Part shown: one piece after another, positions 35,574 through 48,050 of the stretch | Position numbering within the stretch: the first letter of the stretch is position 1 | Layout: each line of letters opens with the position of its first letter | Source: Perca fluviatilis | Lineage: Eukaryota; Chordata; Actinopteri; Perciformes; Percidae | DNA length: 64,000 bases | Direction of reading: 5' to 3' | Assembly (NCBI RefSeq): GCF_010015445.1 | Contig: NC_053116.1 | Span: 8,379,085 to 8,443,084 of the forward strand | Notes under the pieces: model-generated | Databases searched by the model: none | The model's input: only the letters and a program-made list of their open reading frames with translations | Told to the model about the DNA's origin: nothing | Program-made: the position numbers and the translations under genes

Positions 35574-36758
35574 TCCAGACCCACAATACAGAGATCTCCC
35601 CTCTCAGGGGGACATGAGGGAGGGAAGCATGGCCATTCAAAAATACTACCAGGTTTCTACTGATACAAAGCTTAATGCTAATCGGTGAAGTTTCCCTTTA
35701 ATATCTGATGACATATTGTGGCCAATTTAAAAAAAAAATTAAATACAGTAAATATATAAAATATTGGGCCTTTAAGGCTAATCAAGTACTAGTAGGCCAG
35801 TGATTCCCTAATTTCAAAATAATGTGATTAAAACAACATATCAGTTGTAACACCTAAACACTACATGCTGCTGTTATGCTGCTGCTGGCACCGTCAGACG
35901 CAGCTACCAAGAGCTTGGGTCTGTCCCATTTTAGGGTTTCTCCCTAAAATGAAGATTTCCTCACCAGCCAAGGTTTCTACCTAAAAGGGAGTTTTTTTCT
36001 CTAAATGCTTGCTCTTGGGGGGAATTACTGGAATTGTTGGGTCTTTGTAACTTATAGAGTGTGGTCTGGACCTACTCTATCTGTGAAGTGTCTTGATGAG
36101 ATAACTTTAAAATTGAATTGTTATGTAACAGTGAAGCTGGCACAGAAGTTTAAGGGGAGACATGGCAGGCAAAAACATAGTTTTTAATGCACTGGTCAAT
36201 TTTGAGATTTTGAGATTTTTGGTCCAAAATACACATTTAGGTTTTTATTTTACTACACTTTGTCTATTTGCGTCTGTAGATTTCTCCTAAATTCAACAAA
36301 AGTTGGTGTTCTACATCTATGGAATGCCATTTCATTCAATATTAAATAAATTAATAAATACATATATAAATTAATAAATACATGAATAAATAAATAAATA
36401 TCCCTTTGAAATACATCATGAAATAAATAAATGAGGCAATAAATACATAAATAATTAAATAAATGTAAATATTCATATATAAATTAATCAATATATTAAA
36501 AGGTTCTACTTTTACTTATTTCATGGTACTTTTATTTCATACAGTAGCTCCACGTTTATTTATTTTAAGAGACTTTTATTTCATAAGTCCACATTTATTT
36601 ATTTCCGTGGACTTTTATTTCGTAATGCCACATTTATTGATTTCCCTCTCTATTTATTTCCAGTTCTTATATGCAAATCAGGGGGCGTGGCAATCGCTCA
36701 CATTCAGAACAGAGCCATGGCCAAAAAAAAGGCTGGCGAAGTGAGAGTGCGGACATAA

Positions 36759-37101
36759 TGGAAGACATCGGTGGGCTCCGAGATAGCATGCTATCATTAG
36801 CAGATCAAATTGATCAACAGGGTTTATCAGCAGATACTATTTTGGCACATATTGAAGAATTTTTGGAAATACTAGGGTAGTGCTCTTCAAGAAATATACA
36901 TTGACGACGAAGTTTTAAATTGTTTAAGACTGATTGAGCACCGTGTTCGTGTGGAAGATGTCCAAGTCCAAGAAGTCAACCCTACCGCTGGTCCTAGCAC
37001 AGGTGCTGGACGCCCGCCTCTGGATATTCCAGGTGACATGCTGGCTAACTTTGTGTTGTCCAGTCATCCAGCACGATTCAGAGGAGATTGGCCTTAGGTG
37101 A
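36759..37101 (+). pseudogene. Degenerate first exon of a fish integrase-type (DDE) gene family
   Basis: An ATG at 36758 opens MEDIGGLRDSMLSLADQIDQ and stops at 36878. In another frame the text continues YIDDEVLNCLRLIEHRVR, then TAGPSTGAGRPPLDIPGDML, and a further frame gives SSSTIQRRL before a donor-like G|GTGAGT at 37097. An acidic helical N-terminus, a GRP..DIP phrase and an HTH-like SSTIQRRL are features I associate with the large fish family of integrase-core genes of transposon origin. At least two frameshifts break it. Family assignment is from memory of motif order. Confidence 0.4.
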
Positions 37102-37247
37102 GTTAACTTACTTATTGAGCTAAAGAGTAGACTATGGTGGGCAAAAACATTTATAATACAGGCCGCATTTTACCCCCCCTTACGGGCTGCGGTAGTAGCC
37201 GTATATTTTATGAGTCGGTCTGTTATGGGGTGCAGCCGTGCTATCAC

Positions 37248-37728
37248 TTAGCCTGGTCCTACCAGACTCTCGTACATTTAGTTTGTACAGAGAGTCTGGC
37301 CACTCTCCATTGACAAGTGTTAACTTCCTTGAAGGCGGGTACTCTGTTGAAGTTTAAACCTATTGGATCTGCCCAGAGCCACTCTGGATCTGCCATAACC
37401 AATCAATAACGTTTGGTCGTGACGTATCGTAGCATCGTACCGAGCTGGAAAATCTAACTTTTCCCAAACCCCGTGGGGAGGAGGGCCACAACATCATGGC
37501 CACCAACAAAACTCAGCAAAGATTGTTCTTGCTCGGGCTTTAACTTGTGGATATTTGGCAGCGTTGCCACAACGGACCCAATGGCTTAAGCTTTCGCTCG
37601 TTGTACACCACTCTCGGTTCGCAAATACCGTTTCAAATAATCGAAACCAAGAATATACCGCAAACCCAGACGTAGTACTGAAGGAAAATGAAAATTGAGC
37701 GGAAGTACGTAGGAGGGCGGAGCCAGGA
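37248..37728. repeat. Dispersed repeat with AGCCTGGTCCTACCAGACTC start
   Basis: It runs from TTAGCCTGGTCCTACC to GGCGGAGCCAGGATAG; the termini are weakly inverted (CCTGG/CCAGG). Non-coding. Confidence 0.4.
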
Positions 37729-40700
37729 TAGCTATTGCTTGCTATAGGTAGACAAATTCAATAACCCAGCTGCTGTAATCAGTGCGGGTTGACACAACAT
37801 TAGCTGAGGCGTTGCTAAGTGAGCTAGCGGGCAATCGACTGCTCTAATTCACATTAAACTGAACATTTCCGTTGAGATAATGTGAATGTGACTTCTTTGG
37901 GACTATTTATGTGGCCGTTTCTGTATTTGTTTATTTTATATAACATCGTGTTTACAGGTGTGTCAACTGCAGCAGCTGTGCAAGAAGGAAACGGGATGTA
38001 TGAATAGTGTTGTATACATTTGGTACATACATTGGGAATTAATGATTGGGTAAGCTACGTCAGTTCATCTGACAGGGTAGGCTAGACCAAAAAGGTTGGG
38101 AACCACTGCTGTGGCCATACAATTTTAACATATAAACACATTTATACAACTTTCAAATATTTCCAGTTTATGCTACTTTAACTCTACTTGGCCTACATTT
38201 TAGATGAACATAATGTAGCCTACTGTTTTACTTCAGTACATTTATTTTAAAGCTTTTGCATATTCAGATTAATAATACAACATAGAAATGTATCATAAAT
38301 CCATATGTACCATTTATAATTCAGTTATGGATCTATATTACTTAGATATATACGATGTGAAGACTTCATTTAGTCATACACTGCCAATAATGTAACATAA
38401 TAATAATTATAATTTATAATAATTTATACTGTTTATTGATCCCCAGTGGGGAAATTACAATCCACTCACAGTGAAAAAGGTTTTTAACATGTACATGTAT
38501 CATTATGGGTTAATAATAATCCTGCATGTTGTTATATATCTATACACATACTGTACATAATCACCCAGTCCATGCTATTCAGTATTTATTTATTTGCACT
38601 ATTTGGTGTAGAGCTTACCGAGTCATTAGACTTGTACATAGACTCAGACATAGAATTATATTTGTTGTTGGTCACTGGCGCTTTTTATATATCTATTTAT
38701 ATAACTATTTTCTTCGCATTCGCATGTACATAAAAGTCCTGTCTCTTCTTCACTTCTATTTGTCCAGCTTTGTTGTCCTTTTTTTTAGCTGTATTTTCAT
38801 TTCCAGTACATTGAGAGCAATGAAAAAAATGTATTGTATGTTTACACATTACTTGCCAATAAAGCTGCTACTCTGCTGAATACTTTTACTTCTGGTAATT
38901 TTAGTATGTTTGGATGCTAATACTTTTGTACTTGTAACATCCAATGATATATGGAGTAATAACAATGTTTCTTTTCTTTCTTTTCTTTTTTTCTTTGCTC
39001 ACTACCATCAAATGTGCAAGCCCAGTTTGTGTCAAAAGAAAGGATTTACGCTTCAATACTTCTACACATCGGCTATATTTAAAGTCCTTATTGCTTTTAC
39101 TTTTACACATACAGCATTTGGATCTCCAGGACCCTAAACAATGAGGGAGTAAAGTCAACATCAACAAAACACAAAGTTTAAATCGTTATTTTTACATGAC
39201 TACTCCAGAATCCACAAAGTCTAAACAGCTGGTAGCAGTTAAATGCCAAACTTTATTCTGCTTTGGCTCCAGATTTAAGATTTGAACCAGAAGTGTCCTC
39301 TGCTAAAACTGACTCCATCAGCACCATTGACTTGCGTTCTTCTTCTTCTTCCACTTCCACTGCCTGGATGTAAGTTGTTTGCTGACAGATGAAACCTTTG
39401 GCATAATTATTTCACTGCTTTGTAACACAGAGAAACAGCTGCAGTGGTTCCTCTCAGGTCTCTATAGATCTTAAGGGATTTTGAGCTCCAAGTGATCTGA
39501 AACGTTTATAAAAGTCCCTCTATAGCTCTTCTTGATGGTCCTTTATTTTCCTTAAAGCTCCATTGTGTAAGAATTTCTCCCATCTAGTGGTGAAGTTGTA
39601 TATGACAACCAACTGAATATTAATTTTCTAGCCCTTCCCATTCCGAGCGCGTTTCAACTCCTACAGTGGCTGAACCCAAAATTAGCATATCTGCATCGTT
39701 TACGCGCAGCTGTTCTAGCCACTCCAATTGGTCTTGTTGCTTTGCCTTTCGCGTTGTCACGGTGCCACTGAGTGTAAATGCGCGAAAGGCGGAGGCATAT
39801 CCCTCTTTGGCTAATGTATTTTAAAGATGGAAGCGCTACATGGCGGCCGTCATTCGAGCATACACAGTATATAGAATGGACCAACAGATCCCGTTGCTCT
39901 GGACGGAGACCAGTGAAGGATATTAGAAGCACTTTTCCGGTGAGCGCTGAGCGTTACTGCTACTACTCCAACTGAGCTTCAAGACGTAGATGTGACGTGA
40001 GCCACCTGTCTGAAAGTTGGAAGTCTTCTGGTAGCTGTGCCAAGAGAAATCTCAATCATTCCCAATCTCCATCCAGAGATGGAGAGCGTAGGTATATGTA
40101 AGGAGATAACATAGACACATAGACGCTTTACATTAGTAATTAACCTTAAACAGCTAATGTGAGTCGAAACTGCCTGCGAGCTTCTCCTGTACTATACGGT
40201 AATTCCTTTACTATGCGACAGTAAGTCGCGTGATTATGACACAATCGTTAGCCTATTTTTACAAAAACGTCGCTGTCAAAGTTATTCGCTGTCAAAGTGA
40301 CGTCAAAATGAATGGCAGTCAATGGGATGCTGTGGTGCTCCAAGCCGGAAAGTTAGATTCAAACTGTTTCGTAATTTTGACACCAAATGTCCTGGTTACT
40401 TAGAATAAACTACTACTTTCCACAGCAGAAGTTTCTTTGCCACTGAATCATCTTTTGCTGTATTTGCCAGTTAGCACCACCTTGTGGTTGTAACTCACAG
40501 GAAGCCCGCAAAGTTTTGTCAACAGTAATTTGTGTTGTGGCTTCTGATAAATCTGCTGTGGTATTGGGAAAAAATAACTTTTGTCATTTTCCTTTGCTTA
40601 TCGTCTCTTTTGTCCTTTGCACAGCAAGCGTCCATTACTTGTCCTGCTAATTAATGTTTAAACAATCCAGCTAGTAGTGTTTTTTTCCTAATAGCATTAA

Positions 40701-40880
40701 TAAAGATAAGAGAGATTGTGCAAGGAATGACCCTTAACAGAAACCTGTTTCTTATCTGAGAACGTTGTTTTCACTTTTCTTATCTGAGAACTTTGTTTTC
40801 ACTTGTGCTTGCAGTTTTCTTAAAGGGATAAAAAAAACAAGACTTTGGCATTATATTTAAAAAAGTTGGGAAACAAATGT

Positions 40881-40931
<51 letters not shown>

Positions 40932-42434
40932 TCTTGGTCACAATACCTCAAATCTTCCCAGCATTTACAAATGTCTGGCATTATTTTTCAGATATTGTGG
41001 AACCAGCTATTGAGTAAATAAGAAAAACGTAACAAAAGAAAAATAATATGCAAATAACTGAAACATATTTGCATACAACATTTTGCATGCAACAATTGCA
41101 TACAAATGCCATCAGTCTTAAGCCTTAAGTCTGCTGACATTAGAAAAGGATGTGGCTTACCTGTTTACTGAATAATTTAGAAATTAATATAGGCCTATAA
41201 TTCTGGATTAACGCATGTCATAATAATAATCATCGGATGTTACATATGCAACATATAAATTTGCCAATTATCTAGATAAAGCTTGGGAGAAGAGGAAAAA
41301 AGCTCTTTATTGAGATGAATTGTAGATGAGAATATGTTGTTTGTGTGTGGTATGTGTGTACGTGTATATACATATGTATATGTGTGTATATGAATATATT
41401 TGTATTCATGTATTTCTCCGAATGATTTGTATATGCGACAGGAAGATGTTTGTTAAATAATAAAATTTGTGGTGTCTTGTAATCCCATGTGGGATGGGCC
41501 AAAATGTTTGGCATGACCATAGACTGTATATAGTCTATGGGCATGACACAGAAATAAAACATAACTAACTAACTAACAAACTAACTATGTATTCTACTAT
41601 TTAGGTTAGCGGCTGAAATAACCATGGATGTATTAAGAGAATATATATATATATATTTCATATATTATTATATACGTTTATTATATATTTCATAGTTCGA
41701 TAGGATCCGATGTATCATAAGAATGGGATCGCCGCATGCTCTCAAGTAGCCAGAGTGTAGGAAAACAACGCACGCCCAAAGCTTGCCCCCGCTGCAATCG
41801 TATTGGCTGTTTGGTGGAGGTGATTTCATGGGCTGTTTCATGTTAAATGAAAAGTATCTTACTCTTTACCAGAAAGGTCTCTATCTCTGTAGGGATCCTT
41901 TCATACCGTCAGAATAATGATCTTAGCATGTCAGTGGCAAAAACAGCACTTTTAGTGGAGGCAAACTGACAGTGAACATTTGTCCTAAAAGACTCTGACA
42001 TTATTTTTGATTTTGACATAGGTCTTACATTTCATTCATAATAGTCTTAAAAAGGTCTTTAAAAGTCTTAGAGTTGACTTGGTGAAACCAGTAGAAACCT
42101 GTGAAGAAGTACTGTGATCTTCTACTAGTAATGCATTTACAATTTTACCTAAGTACTAAAAGTAAAAGTACTTATGCAGAATGGCCCATTTCAGAATAAT
42201 ATATATATTATATGAATGGGTTATAATTATGGGTATATTAATGTGTACAATGTACCACTGGTGTACATCACTTTAATGTTGCAGCTGGTTAAGTTGGGAC
42301 GTATTTGAATTACTTTACAAACTGCTGGGTATTTGGTGAATATTCCCCTGGGGATCAATAAAAAAAAAGTTGTATCTTAACCTATAACTATACATTTTGT
42401 TGGAGCCATAATGTAACTTTGTTTGGTTGATATA
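37729..42434. other. Intergenic, no intact gene
   Basis: It holds hAT-like terminal fragments near 38090, a retroposon-like tail (TTTATTGATCCCCAGTGGGG near 38440), a dispersed repeat near 39550-40110, a (TAG)n array at 40881-40930 and one arm of the repeat family seen at 19231 (41840-41990). Short open frames do not resemble known proteins. Confidence 0.5.
40881..40930. repeat. (TAG)n microsatellite
   Basis: About 16 TAG units. Confidence 0.9.
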
Positions 42435-42699
42435 CAGTATCTCACAAAAGTGAGTACACCCCTCACATTTTAGTAAATATTTCATTATATCTTTTAACGG
42501 GACAACACTGAAGAAATGACACTTTGCTACAATGTAAAGTATTAAGTGTACAGCTTGTATAACAGTGTAAATGTGCTGTCCCCTCAAAATAACTCAACAC
42601 ACAGCCATTAATGTCTAAACCGCTGGCAACAAAAGTGAGTACACCCCTATGTTAAATTCCCATAGAGGCAGGCAGATTTTTATTTTTAAAGGCCAGTTA

Positions 42700-43408
42700 C
42701 ACTCACCTAAAGGATTATTAGGAACATCCTACTAAGACTGTGTTTGACCCCCTTTCGCCTTCAGAACTGCCTTAATTCTTTGTGGCATTGATTCAGCAAG
42801 GTGCTGGAAGCATTCTTTAGAAATGTTGGCCCATATTGGGAGGATAGCATCTTGCAGTTGATGGAGATTTGTGGGATGCAAATCCTGGGCACGAAGCTCC
42901 CGTTCCACTACATCCCAAAGATGTTCTATTGGGTTGAGATCTGGTGACTGTGGGGGCCATTTTAGTACAGTGAACTCATTGTCATGTTCAAGAAACCAAT
43001 TTGAAATTATTTGGGCTTTGTGACATGGTGCATTATCCTGCTGGAAGTAGCCATCAGAGGATGGGTACATGGTGGTCATAAAAGGATGGACATGGTCAGA
43101 AACAATGCTCAGGTAGGTTGTGGCATTTAAACGATGTTGCGAAATGGTTGTGTGTGGAAATCCCAGTAACTGAGCAGATTGTAAAAATACTCAGACCAGC
43201 CTGTCTGACACCAACAACCATGCCACGCTCAAAGTTGCTTAGATCACCTTTCTTTCCCATTCTGACATTCAGTTTGGAGTTCAGGAGATTGTCTAGACCT
43301 GGACCACACCCCTAAATGCATTGAAGCTGCTGCCATGTGATTGGTTGATTAGATAATTGCATTAACGAGAAATCTTACAGGTGTTCCTAATAATCTTTAA
43401 GGTGAGTG
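42700..43408 (-). mobile_element. Nested Tc1-type element with internal deletion
   Basis: Ends CACTCACCTAAAGGATTATT and AATAATCTTTAAGGTGAGTG are inverted and bordered by TA (42698-42699 and 43409-43410). It carries the C-terminal part of a transposase on the - strand but lacks the central region kept in the copy starting at 47408. Confidence 0.8.
42732..43079 (-). pseudogene. Tc1-type transposase, C-terminal fragment (DDE domain)
   Basis: Reading the - strand, the frame has FQQDNAPCHKAQ (second catalytic Asp), WPPQSPDLNPIEHLWD (catalytic Glu) and ends KAVLKAKGGQTQS. I count 36 residues between that Asp and the Glu, more than the 34 of classical Tc1. The N-terminal HTH and first Asp are absent because of the internal deletion, so it cannot be active. 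Confidence 0.8.
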
Positions 43409-45345
43409 TATTTCATGGATCCAGGATACTATGCATCCTGATAAAGTTCCCTTGCCCTTTGGAATTAAAATAGCCCCCCCACATCATCACATCCCCTTCA
43501 CCATACCTAGAGATTGGCATGGGGTAGAGTCCATAAAATCATCCCTCTATCATCTCTTTATCAGGATGCATAGTATCCAGGATACTATGCATCCTGATAA
43601 AGTTCCCTTGGTCTTTGGAATTAAAATAGCCCCCCCACATCATCACATACCCTTCACCATACCTAGAGATTGGCATGGTTTTATGTCAGTTAGCCTAATA
43701 GCTAGTTTGATTTGCATTGAGAGATGATTTTATTGAAAGTACCCCATGCCAATCTCTAGGTATTGTGAAGGGTATGTGATGATGTGGGGGGGGGGGCTAT
43801 TTTAATTCCAAAGGCCAAGGGAACTTTATCAGGATGCATAGTATCCTGGATCCATGAAATAACTGGCCTTTAAAAATAAAAATCTGCCTGCCTCTATGGG
43901 AATTTAACATAGGGGTGTACTTACTTTTGTTGCCAGCGGTTTAGACATTAATGGCTGTGTGTTGAGTTATTTTGAGGGGACAGCACATTTACACTGTTAT
44001 ACAAGCTGTAAACTTAAAACTTTACATTGTAGCAAAGTTTCATTTCTTCAGTGTTGTCCCATTAAAAGATATAATGAAATATTTACTAAAATGTGAGAGG
44101 TGTAATCACTTTTGTGAGATACTGTATGTACATGTGCAGTTTTGCGCTTGGCCACTGGGTGGAGCATTGACACAGGAGAAGACTTCTTTCCACCACTCCT
44201 AATCACTCCCACACAGTGGCAACTGCTACTTTGTGCCACCACTGAACCATTTCATCTATAATTCACTTATAAAGGACCGTGGTGTGCTCAGCACTCACTG
44301 TTTATCTCAGAGCTGTGGTCCACCTTTTACACTCATGGACTCAGAGCCGTAATTCAAATGTTATGGGTGTTGTCTCTGGAAATGGATGGGAATAATTCAC
44401 ATTGTTAGTAAAATGTGAGCAATTAAGTCTGACATGCTCCATCTGGTTCCCAGGAAGCAGATTAAATCAATCAATCATGCAAATGTAAGCAGAATTCCTT
44501 CCAAATTTGTTTAAACGTCCTTCTAGCATTCTCTCGGTAGTGTGTCATATGCTTTCGCTCTCCCCATCATATGTCTCAACATCTTCAAATGGTTTCCTGT
44601 ACAGTGTAGATGTGTCTGTAATAACATTGTCCTTTTTTAGATCACCAGCAGGGGCATAATGACAGAATATAGACAATCCCTGAGTGAGATCCTGTGTTTC
44701 AGATCTCCAGTCTCCAGCTGTCTGCAGAATATAGCTTTCCTCTACGTGAAGTTAGCGCACAATCTCAGCTAAAAATATTGACACCGTGTACTATGCTAGG
44801 AAGTGGGTGCCATCATGAATTGAATCCTTGTTCCTTATTTATTTGTTCCCATTTATTTTTAGTAACTGAAGCTAGAAATGGATGTGTTGTTGGTTTAGGT
44901 GTGTCAACGAATGCTGGAGGCTATTTCCACGTTGTGTTGCAATCATCTTTCCACAAACACCTCCTGAACCCATGTCCGTGCCCGGGCAAGAAAACGTTTA
45001 CATAATCGAGAGGATGATGAGACAGCAGCATGCAAGTCAAGCAATGTGTCAGGGGGCTTTATAGCACCGTCAATGGAGGAAAAATAAGACCAAAATGGGG
45101 GACAGACAGACCAAGAGATAATCCAAAGAGAAATCTCAGATGAGGAAAGGCCCTTTACACACCAGGGATGAACGGAAAAAGAAATCTAGGAGTATTTGTT
45201 GATGATTTTCCGTCTGTTTTAGTCTCTGTGATGTCACCTATAGGTTTCTAAAGAGCCAAAAATGAAAGCTAGAGGTGGAGCATGGATGGAGCTGAGGCAG
45301 GCCGAATGAAGCCTACAGTCTATGCTCGCCTCCTGTGATGGCAGC

Positions 45346-45540
45346 AGTGTTTGGTGTTTTAAGCCCCCAATGTCGCCTTCCAGGCAGCGCTGCCTGGTAG
45401 GCACTAGGATTAGGCAATGGTTAGGGTTAAGGTTAAGATTAAGGTTAAGGTTAGGGTTAGGGTTAGGGTTAGGGTCAGGTGCCTTGAAGTCGACGGTCGC
45501 AGCACTACGTTGAAGTCGACATTGGGGGCTTAAAACACCA
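45346..45540. mobile_element. MITE with telomere-like (TTAGGG)n core
   Basis: Inverted ends GGTGTTTTAAGCCCCCAATG and its inverse surround a run of TTAGGG/TTAAGG units (45420-45475). The identical 10-base word TGATGGCAGC lies on both sides (45336-45345 and 45541-45550), suggesting a 9-10 base target duplication as for Mutator-like elements. Confidence 0.65.
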
Positions 45541-45699
45541 TGATGGCAGCCCACCTGTCACTCAAAGTGGAACACCCTTTATTATGCCAACGTTTAAGCC
45601 TTAACCAAAACTGTATTTTTATACCCGGCTGTAAACATTTTTTTTACGTTTTTAAAGATTATTCTTTGGGCATTTTAGGCACTTGTTATATAGGACAGC

Positions 45700-45800
45700 T
45701 GAAGATGTTAAAGGGGAGAGAGAGAGAGGGGGAATGACATGCAGCAAAGGGCCACAGGTCGGAGTCGAACCTGCGGTCACTGCGACAAGGACTAATGGCT
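45700..45800 (-). mobile_element. tRNA-derived SINE fragment
   Basis: Read on the - strand, it has a B-box-like AGGTTCGACTCCGACC followed by GGCCCTTTGCTGCATGTCAT, matching the body of the SINE at 24435-24612. Confidence 0.55.
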
Positions 45801-45846
45801 GCGGAATGGCTCCAGAATGGCGGCGGAGTCAATAGGTTTCCATTAA

Positions 45847-46538
45847 AGCGCCCATATTATGCTCATTTTCAGGTTCATAACTGTATTTTAAGGTTGTACC
45901 AGAATAGGTTTACATGGTTTAATTTTCAAAAAACACCATATTTTTGTAGTACTGCACAGCTCTCTCTCACTGCTGCAGATCCTCTTTTCACCTGGTTTCT
46001 GTTTTAGCTACAGAGTGAGACCTCTTTTCATCTTCTTCTTCTGTACTATCTTTGATTGCACTCGCACATGCTCAGTAGTTCAGATGTAGATCATGTCAGC
46101 TAGCTAACTCTAGAGACAGTAAAAGAAAGCCTGTTTGTCCAACTTTGGTCAGTTACAAGGCAGGATTAGCTGGGAGACTTCTAAATGAGGGCACACATGT
46201 AAGTAGTTCTTTTGTGGATTATGGTGAACTTGTGTGTGTTGTAGCAGTGCTTTGCTATTGAGAACGACGTAGCATGCTAGCGTTAGCATTAGCGTTAGCA
46301 TGCTAATGCTAACGGTTAGCATGCTAACGAGCTAACGGTTGTGGTTAGCCAGCTCATTTTGTAGCCGATTTTGACCAGCTCACCAGGAGACTGAAGGCAG
46401 GACACATTCAGAAACCGTATCTCACTCAAAACAGCATGGATGGATTTTTTTCAAAGTTTGTATGTGTGTGGAAGCACCAGAGACACAAAAGAACACCCCA
46501 AATCCCAGAAAAAGTGATTTTTTCATAATATGGGCACT
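45847..46538. mobile_element. TTAA-flanked MITE with GCTAAC palindrome cluster
   Basis: Ends AGCGCCCATATTATG and CATAATATGGGCACT are inverted and bordered by TTAA (45843-45846 and 46539-46542). 46263-46345 is a dense cluster of GTTAGC/GCTAAC palindromes. Confidence 0.75.
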
Positions 46539-46968
46539 TTAAAGTCAGTGTGTGTATTTCCACTGACTGCGGAACGGCTGAGTTCCGACTCCGGCACAGC
46601 TCTCCGGAGCAGATACGCAGATCTTCTATTTTTGCCGGACGCCGGAGAGCTCCGCAGCAATTCAGCACAATTCAGATTGTGCGGGACAGGAAGTTGAGGA
46701 CAGAAACAAAATAAAACATCCAGTTAATTTTCAAAATAAAATACACGGCTCACATTGTATTTCCCTGCACTACACCTTGAAAACACAGCACAGAGTTGTT
46801 TCCCCTCTACTCCTCTGGATGGAAACTAACTGTTGTCGGTTTTGTGGTTCTATTCTAAGGGGAGTGACTCCCTTTTGGAGCCGGCCTCAAGTGGCCACTC
46901 GATGAACTGCAGATTTTTGGCACTTCACATTGGCTTCATTTTTCAGCACCGAAGGTTGCGCTTCATTT

Positions 46969-47115
46969 CAAACTGACACAAATGTGCACGTTCCATGCAT
47001 TCCACCCAAAATTAAAGGTTTGCACTGTCACACAATCATCAATTGACCGTGTCTATATACAACAGAAATCATTGATGTGACGCTATCGCTAATCTGATAT
47101 GGTCAGGTTTCATAG
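46969..47115. repeat. Direct repeat copy A flanking Tc1 composite 2
   Basis: About 147 bases from CAAACTGACACAAATGTG to GGTCAGGTTTCATAG. It recurs nearly unchanged at about 48051-48197; one difference seen is AAATCATT versus AAATAATT. Confidence 0.9.
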
Positions 47116-48050
47116 CCATAATGTAACTTGGTTGATATACAGTATCTAACAAAAGTGAGTACACCCCTCACATTTTAGTAAATATTTCATTATATCTTTT
47201 AATGGGACAACACTGAAGAAATGACACTTTGCTACAATGTAACGTATTAAGTGTACAGCTTGTATAACAGTGTAAATGTGCTGTCCCCTCAAAATAACTC
47301 AACACACAGCCATTAATCTAGTCTAAACCGCTGGCAACAAAAGTGAGTACACCCCTATGTTAAATTCCCATAGAGGCAGGCAGATTTTTATTTTTAAAGG
47401 CCAGTTACACTCACCTAAAGGATTATTAGGAACACCCTACTAAGACTGTGTTTGACCCCCTTTCGCCTTCAGAACTGCCTTAATTCTTCGTGGCATTGAT
47501 TCAGCAAGGTGCTGGAAGCATTCTTTAGAAATGTTGGCCCATATTGGGAGGATAGCATCTTGCAGTTGATGGAGATTTGTGGGATGCACATCCAGGGCAC
47601 AAAGCTCCCGTTCCACTACATCCCAAAGATGTTCTATTGGTTTGAGATCTGGTGACTGTGGGGGCCATTTTAGTACAGTGAACTCATTGTCATGTTCAAG
47701 AAACCAATTTGAAATGATTTGGGCTTTGTGACATGGTGCATTATCCTGCTGGAAGTAGCCATCAGAGGATGGGTATGTGGTGTTCATAAAAGGATGGACA
47801 ACCAGAAACAAGGCTCAGGTAGGCTGTGGCATTTAAATGATGCCCAATTGGCACTAAGGGGTCTAAAGTATGCCAAGAAAACATTCCCCACACCATTACA
47901 CCACCCCCACCAGCCTGCACAGTGGTAACAAGGCATGACGGATCCATTTTCTCATTCTGTTTACGACAAATTCTGACTCTACCAACAGAAATTGAGACTC
48001 ATCAGACCAGTTTTTGCAGTTTTCAACTGTCCAATTTTAGTGAGCTCGTG
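47116..48050. mobile_element. Tc1 composite copy 2, right-truncated
   Basis: It starts with GCCATAATGTAACTT and GGTTGATA, which also precede composite 1 (42409-42434). Then comes the outer left arm from 47140 (CAGTATCTAACAAAAG), and the inner Tc1 from 47408 at the same position as in composite 1. The inner part keeps central transposon text lost from copy 1 (about 47845-48050) but is cut at GTGAGCTCGTG, and no right arm of either element follows. Confidence 0.8.
47440..47811 (-). pseudogene. Tc1-type transposase fragment in composite copy 2
   Basis: Same C-terminal transposase as 42732-43079 with small differences (SPDLKPIEHLW in place of SPDLNPIEHLW; CALDVHPTN in place of RAQDLHPTN). Further transposase-related text continues to about 48050 in other frames, so it is frameshifted and truncated. 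Confidence 0.75.

Larger units (their letters stand above)
42435..44124. mobile_element. Tc1/mariner-type foldback element with a second Tc1 nested inside (composite copy 1)
   Basis: Ends CAGTATCTCACAAAAGTGAG and the inverse CTTTTGTGAGATACTG are bordered by TA (42433-42434 and 44125-44126). The inverted arms extend about 370 bases each once the insert at 42700-43408 is removed. Near the centre a block of about 130 bases (CAGGATACTATGCATCC to GAGATTGGCATGG) is duplicated in tandem, at about 43420 and 43575, so a short peptide pattern repeats in an open frame there. Confidence 0.8.

Noticed and set aside
43431..43727. 98-codon frame with an internally repeated peptide
   Set aside because: The repetition comes from a ~130-bp tandem block inside a Tc1-type foldback element; there is no domain or start context.
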